Below are positions 14,829-16,733 of a stretch of DNA of 16,733 nucleotides, piece after piece. A program made the translations under genes and the position numbers. The stretch comes from Verrucomicrobia bacterium UBA4286. Its GTDB lineage: Bacteria; Verrucomicrobiota; Kiritimatiellia; RFP12; UBA1067. Every line of letters begins with the position of its first letter. Position 1 is the first letter of the stretch. The DNA lies in the NCBI GenBank assembly GCA_002395905.1, contig DGVK01000089.1, positions 642-17,374 of the forward strand, written 5' to 3'. The notes beneath the pieces were generated by a model, which searched no databases, was not told the DNA's origin, and was given only the letters and a program-made list of their open reading frames with translations.

Positions 14829-14876
14829 GCCGCCGATGCAGAGCGAGACTCGGAGTTCTTTACAGGTCAGGCAGGC

Positions 14877-15914
14877 TTAGGAATGCAAAGTGTGGGCAGG
14901 ACTTTGGCAAAGCACCTGCAGCCCGGCGGCTTTCCAATAAAGAGCGAGACCGGCGCCCGATGTCGCAATCTCTGTTATCTCGGAGTTGAGGTCGAGGCAG
15001 GCACGGCGGCTGAACTCCACCTCGTCGTTGCCTTTCGCGATTTCCAGATAGCGGTTTTCCGCGAACGGCGCCACGTAGACGCTTTCCGGCCTGAAACGGC
15101 GGTTGGGTATGCACGAGGGCAAGACGCGTATGAACCGCGCATCGTTGCGCAGGCACAGCATATCGCGCACGGCCCGCTCTCCCTTCGATATGAAACCGCT
15201 TATCACGGCGTAACCTTTTTCGACTGCGTTTTCCATGCGTTTCACCACCCGGTATATTGCATCGGGCGAGGAAACTTCGCGCGAAACCCGCAGTGAAACA
15301 AGTTTCTGCATCGGCGAAAGCAGCCCGACGTTGCCCGCGCCCTTCCAGTAGTCGCCGATATAAAGACGAGGCGAAGAAAGCGGCTCGATTACGCGAAGGC
15401 AGCCTTCCTCGCCATACATCAGTTCCCATTTCTGCGGGTTGTAGGCGATATAGCGCTCGGTCGAATCGATCATTGTCCGCGAAAGCAGCAGGTAGTCGTG
15501 ATACCCCTGCTGCCAAAGACCGGATTGACCTGATTGGCCAAGCGCAGTTTGACCATCAAATCTATTATTGACTGCGTCGTTAAATCCAATAGCCTGGCAA
15601 TCCGCCGCGCCAGATGCCGTGGCCGGAATGCCGGCAACGCCAGATTTGATGGCCGAGCTGTGCTCGGCCAACGAGGCCGATTTGGCCAACTTGGTCGTAT
15701 AATTCTTGAAACGCCGCACTGCGAAACCAAGCACCTTCAGCGGCTCCTTCAACCCCGGCGCGAGGGCGCAGTTGAAATGCACGTGGTCTGGCATAACCAC
15801 CCGCCCGAAAATGGAAAGCCCCGGATTGAGACGCGGCATCGCCAACAACGCCTCATCCACTTTCCTGCCCAGCGCGGAAAGCACCACACCCCCGCCCCGC
15901 ACCCTGCCAAACAA
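14877..15914 (-). CDS. RAYT-like Y1 (HUH) transposase with DprA-like C-terminus
   Basis: Residues 1-170 are a REP-associated tyrosine transposase. HUH metal site MPDHVHF has H44 and H46; FKNYTTKLA is at 69-77; GLWQQGYHDYLL is at 132-143; and STERYIAYNPQKW (151-163) carries Y155, the likely DNA-nicking nucleophile. An unusual A/G/S/Q-rich insert fills 78-131. Residues about 200-330 form a second domain: KGYAVISGFISKGERAVRD, FIRVLPSCIP and EFSRRACLDLNSEITEIA. It resembles the Rossmann-like SLOG fold of DprA by pattern, though the family GSR motif is not evident. RAYTs mobilise REP/BIME hairpins by single-strand chemistry. The listed start is TTG. The same frame stays open upstream to about 15989 and reads CIRRIHEYDTSLSPAPRR, which looks native, but contains no ATG or GTG, so the 5' end may be damaged. 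No terminal hairpins were delimited. Confidence 0.8.
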   Translation of the reverse strand: MFGRVRGGGVVLSALGRKVDEALLAMPRLNPGLSIFGRVVMPDHVHFNCALAPGLKEPLKVLGFAVRRFKNYTTKLAKSASLAEHSSAIKSGVAGIPATASGAADCQAIGFNDAVNNRFDGQTALGQSGQSGLWQQGYHDYLLLSRTMIDSTERYIAYNPQKWELMYGEEGCLRVIEPLSSPRLYIGDYWKGAGNVGLLSPMQKLVSLRVSREVSSPDAIYRVVKRMENAVEKGYAVISGFISKGERAVRDMLCLRNDARFIRVLPSCIPNRRFRPESVYVAPFAENRYLEIAKGNDEVEFSRRACLDLNSEITEIATSGAGLALYWKAAGLQVLCQSPAHTLHS

Positions 15915-15989
15915 CGCGCGTCTTGGCGCAGGCGATAGCGATGTATCGTATTCATGGATGCGCCGGATGCAATGCCACGCAACTCCATC

Positions 15990-16223
15990 TCAACGGCGTC
16001 TCCAAACTCCCAAAATTCCGGCCAGCGTTCCGCAGCGGACGCGGCGATCTTGCCCAAAAGCGCGTTTCAGCATTTCCCCCGTATTATCCGGCGAGCAGTC
16101 GTCTACCACCACGACTTCGAGGTTCGCCCATCCCGTAGCCAGCACGCTCGCCACGCATTCGCACGCCATGGATGCGCGGTTGTACGTCGGTATCACGACG
16201 GAGATTCTAGGCGTGCGTTCCAT
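15990..16223 (-). pseudogene. N-terminal fragment of a family 2 glycosyltransferase
   Basis: From ATG 16223, behind a purine-rich AAGGGGG ribosome site, the frame encodes 77 residues. They start RISVVIPTYNRASMACECV and continue to LEVVVVDDCSPDNTGEML, the N-terminal nucleotide-binding half of a GT-A family 2 glycosyltransferase; DD is the UDP-sugar contact before the DxD motif. Homology fades after DRRVR, where GT2 proteins would continue with NxGxxxARN. The chain ends about 20 residues later at TGA 15990. A full GT2 domain needs roughly 200 or more residues, and no continuation is present. The break coincides with the upstream edge of the transposase frame, so the gene was probably cut by that insertion or its rearrangement. 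Confidence 0.8.
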
Positions 16224-16290
16224 TTGCACACCCCCTTTCCTTCGCCGCCGCGACAAGCGCGAAGACCAAGAAGAGCATGTGTCTTTTCAT
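16207..16290 (-). CDS. Possible 27-residue signal-peptide-like leader ORF
   Basis: On the minus strand a frame from ATG 16290 (or in-frame ATG 16299) encodes MKRHMLFLVFALVAAAKERG and seven more residues, ending at TAG 16207-16209. The start resembles a Sec signal peptide, similar in style to that of the LamG protein. It overlaps the first codons of the glycosyltransferase fragment by 17 nt in another frame and lies just after a TGGTATACT box. It may be a leftover 5' end of a secreted-protein gene or a leader peptide. Coding status is unproven. Confidence 0.3.
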   Translation of the reverse strand: MKRHMLFLVFALVAAAKERGCANGTHA

Positions 16291-16308
16291 CTCAAGCATT
16301 GCCTTTAC

Positions 16309-16317
16309 AGTATACCA
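16309..16317 (-). promoter_or_regulatory. Extended -10 box ahead of the GT2 fragment
   Basis: The minus strand reads TGGTATACT, one base off the TGGTATAAT word, with TATACT at 16314 to 16309. Transcription from here would run into the small leader-like ORF and the truncated glycosyltransferase. Confidence 0.5.
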
Positions 16318-16351
16318 AATTCCTGCGGCTCGCGTGCGGCACAGAGAACGC

Positions 16352-16363
16352 GGGGACAGGCAC
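16352..16363 (+). repeat. GGGGACAGGCAC motif at a junction
   Basis: This 12-mer and the following TAGTTATTTC lie exactly where recognisable DUF4143 sequence begins. I associate similar GTGCCTGTCCCC words with repeats near RAYT-type transposases, but that is memory rather than a search, and only one copy is visible here. It may mark an element end. Confidence 0.35.
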
Positions 16364-16365
16364 TA

Positions 16366-16733
16366 GTTATTTCTCGCAATTCCCGGCTCAACTTCCGGCA
16401 GGACGAAAACACGCACCTCATGGAGAATGCCATATACAACGAACTCATTCGACGCGACTACGCGGTTGATGTCGGTGTCGTGGAGATGTTCGCGACCGTC
16501 GACGGCAAGCGCTGCCGCAGGCGCTACGAAGTGGATTTCGTCGTCAACAAAGGCGACATGCGCTTTTACATCCAGTCCGCATGGAACATCCCCGACAACG
16601 AAAAGCGCGAACAGGAGACTTTCTCGCTCCGTCACATCGGCGACAACTTCAGGAAGGTCGTTGTGACCGGCGATCCATACGAAAAGCCCTGGACCGACCG
16701 CAACGGCGTCACCTTCATCGGCATCGTGCCGTT
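16366..16733 (+). pseudogene. 5'-truncated DUF4143 (AAA_14) ATPase, runs off window
   Basis: The plus frame reads SRNSRLNFRQDENTHLMENA (about 16369-16428), then IYNELIRRDYAVDVGVVEMF and YEVDFVVNKGDMRFYIQSAW (about 16519-16578). It stays open to the last base. This is the C-terminal DUF4143 part of the AAA_14/DUF4143 ATPase family, whose RLNFRQ, HLMEN and VDFV motifs are diagnostic; this part resembles a PD-(D/E)XK-like fold. The N-terminal AAA ATPase, with Walker A and B (about 250-300 residues), is absent; upstream sequence is unrelated. ATG at 16420 could serve as a start but would begin inside the domain. It is either a relic left by a rearrangement at 16352-16366 or a 5'-deleted gene. The 3' end is not seen. 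Confidence 0.8.

Noticed and set aside
13298..14989. 563-codon plus-strand open frame
   Set aside because: It lies antisense to the clearly real GH20 gene, with no domain, signal or ribosome site; arginine/histidine-rich composition is typical of a GC-rich shadow frame.
1..16733. CRISPR array, tRNA or rRNA
   Set aside because: No regularly spaced direct repeats, tRNA-like cloverleaf or rRNA sequence words were seen on either strand by eye.

Overview
The window is GC-rich bacterial DNA with tightly packed genes and long antisense shadow ORFs. The gene set is a XylR-type regulator, secreted LamG-repeat and GH16 proteins, a GH20 hexosaminidase, a RAYT transposase and a DUF4143 ATPase relic, with a recurring TGGTATAAT promoter word. 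This suits the PVC group, most likely a Kiritimatiellota-like anaerobe that degrades polysaccharides. That placement is an inference from gene content; no rRNA or other taxonomic marker is present.

Left third (1-5628): a non-coding G/C-run and TTTACAC-repeat stretch is followed by a XylR-like AraC regulator (minus). Divergent from it is a two-gene unit on plus: a large secreted protein of three LamG-type repeats, then a secreted GH16 glycanase 10 bp downstream. The layout reads as a small glycan-responsive locus: sensor, extracellular binding protein, extracellular endo-glycanase. The lower GC of the LamG gene is visible by eye.

Middle (5629-6574): a 247-bp intergenic region holds a 12-bp direct repeat, a GC-rich foldable block with a TGGTATAAT word reading leftward, and a perfect 7-bp inverted repeat just upstream of the promoter of a beta-phosphoglucomutase-like HAD gene (plus).

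Central operon (14758 down to 6596, minus): GH20 hexosaminidase, Uup-type ABC-F ATPase, TIGR02757 protein, a 1113-residue AT-DH-PPTase fusion, and a short KamA-type radical SAM aminomutase. The first three junctions are 4-nt stop/start overlaps and the last is TGA directly followed by ATG, so this is one translationally coupled unit. It has a clear promoter and Shine-Dalgarno ahead of GH20. The fusion is the most unusual protein here. It looks like the post-ketosynthase half of a type I PKS/PUFA synthase, but its acyltransferase and dehydratase domains have lost the catalytic residues, while the terminal phosphopantetheinyl transferase keeps its own. No ketosynthase or carrier protein is visible in the window.

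Right end (14877-16733): an accessory, rearranged segment. A RAYT-type (Y1/HUH) transposase carries a C-terminal domain that resembles DprA/SLOG. Beyond it lie an N-terminal fragment of a family 2 glycosyltransferase (minus) and a 5'-truncated DUF4143 ATPase (plus) that runs off the window. These look like insertion and rearrangement scars around the transposase. No CRISPR array, tRNA, rRNA or replication origin was seen.
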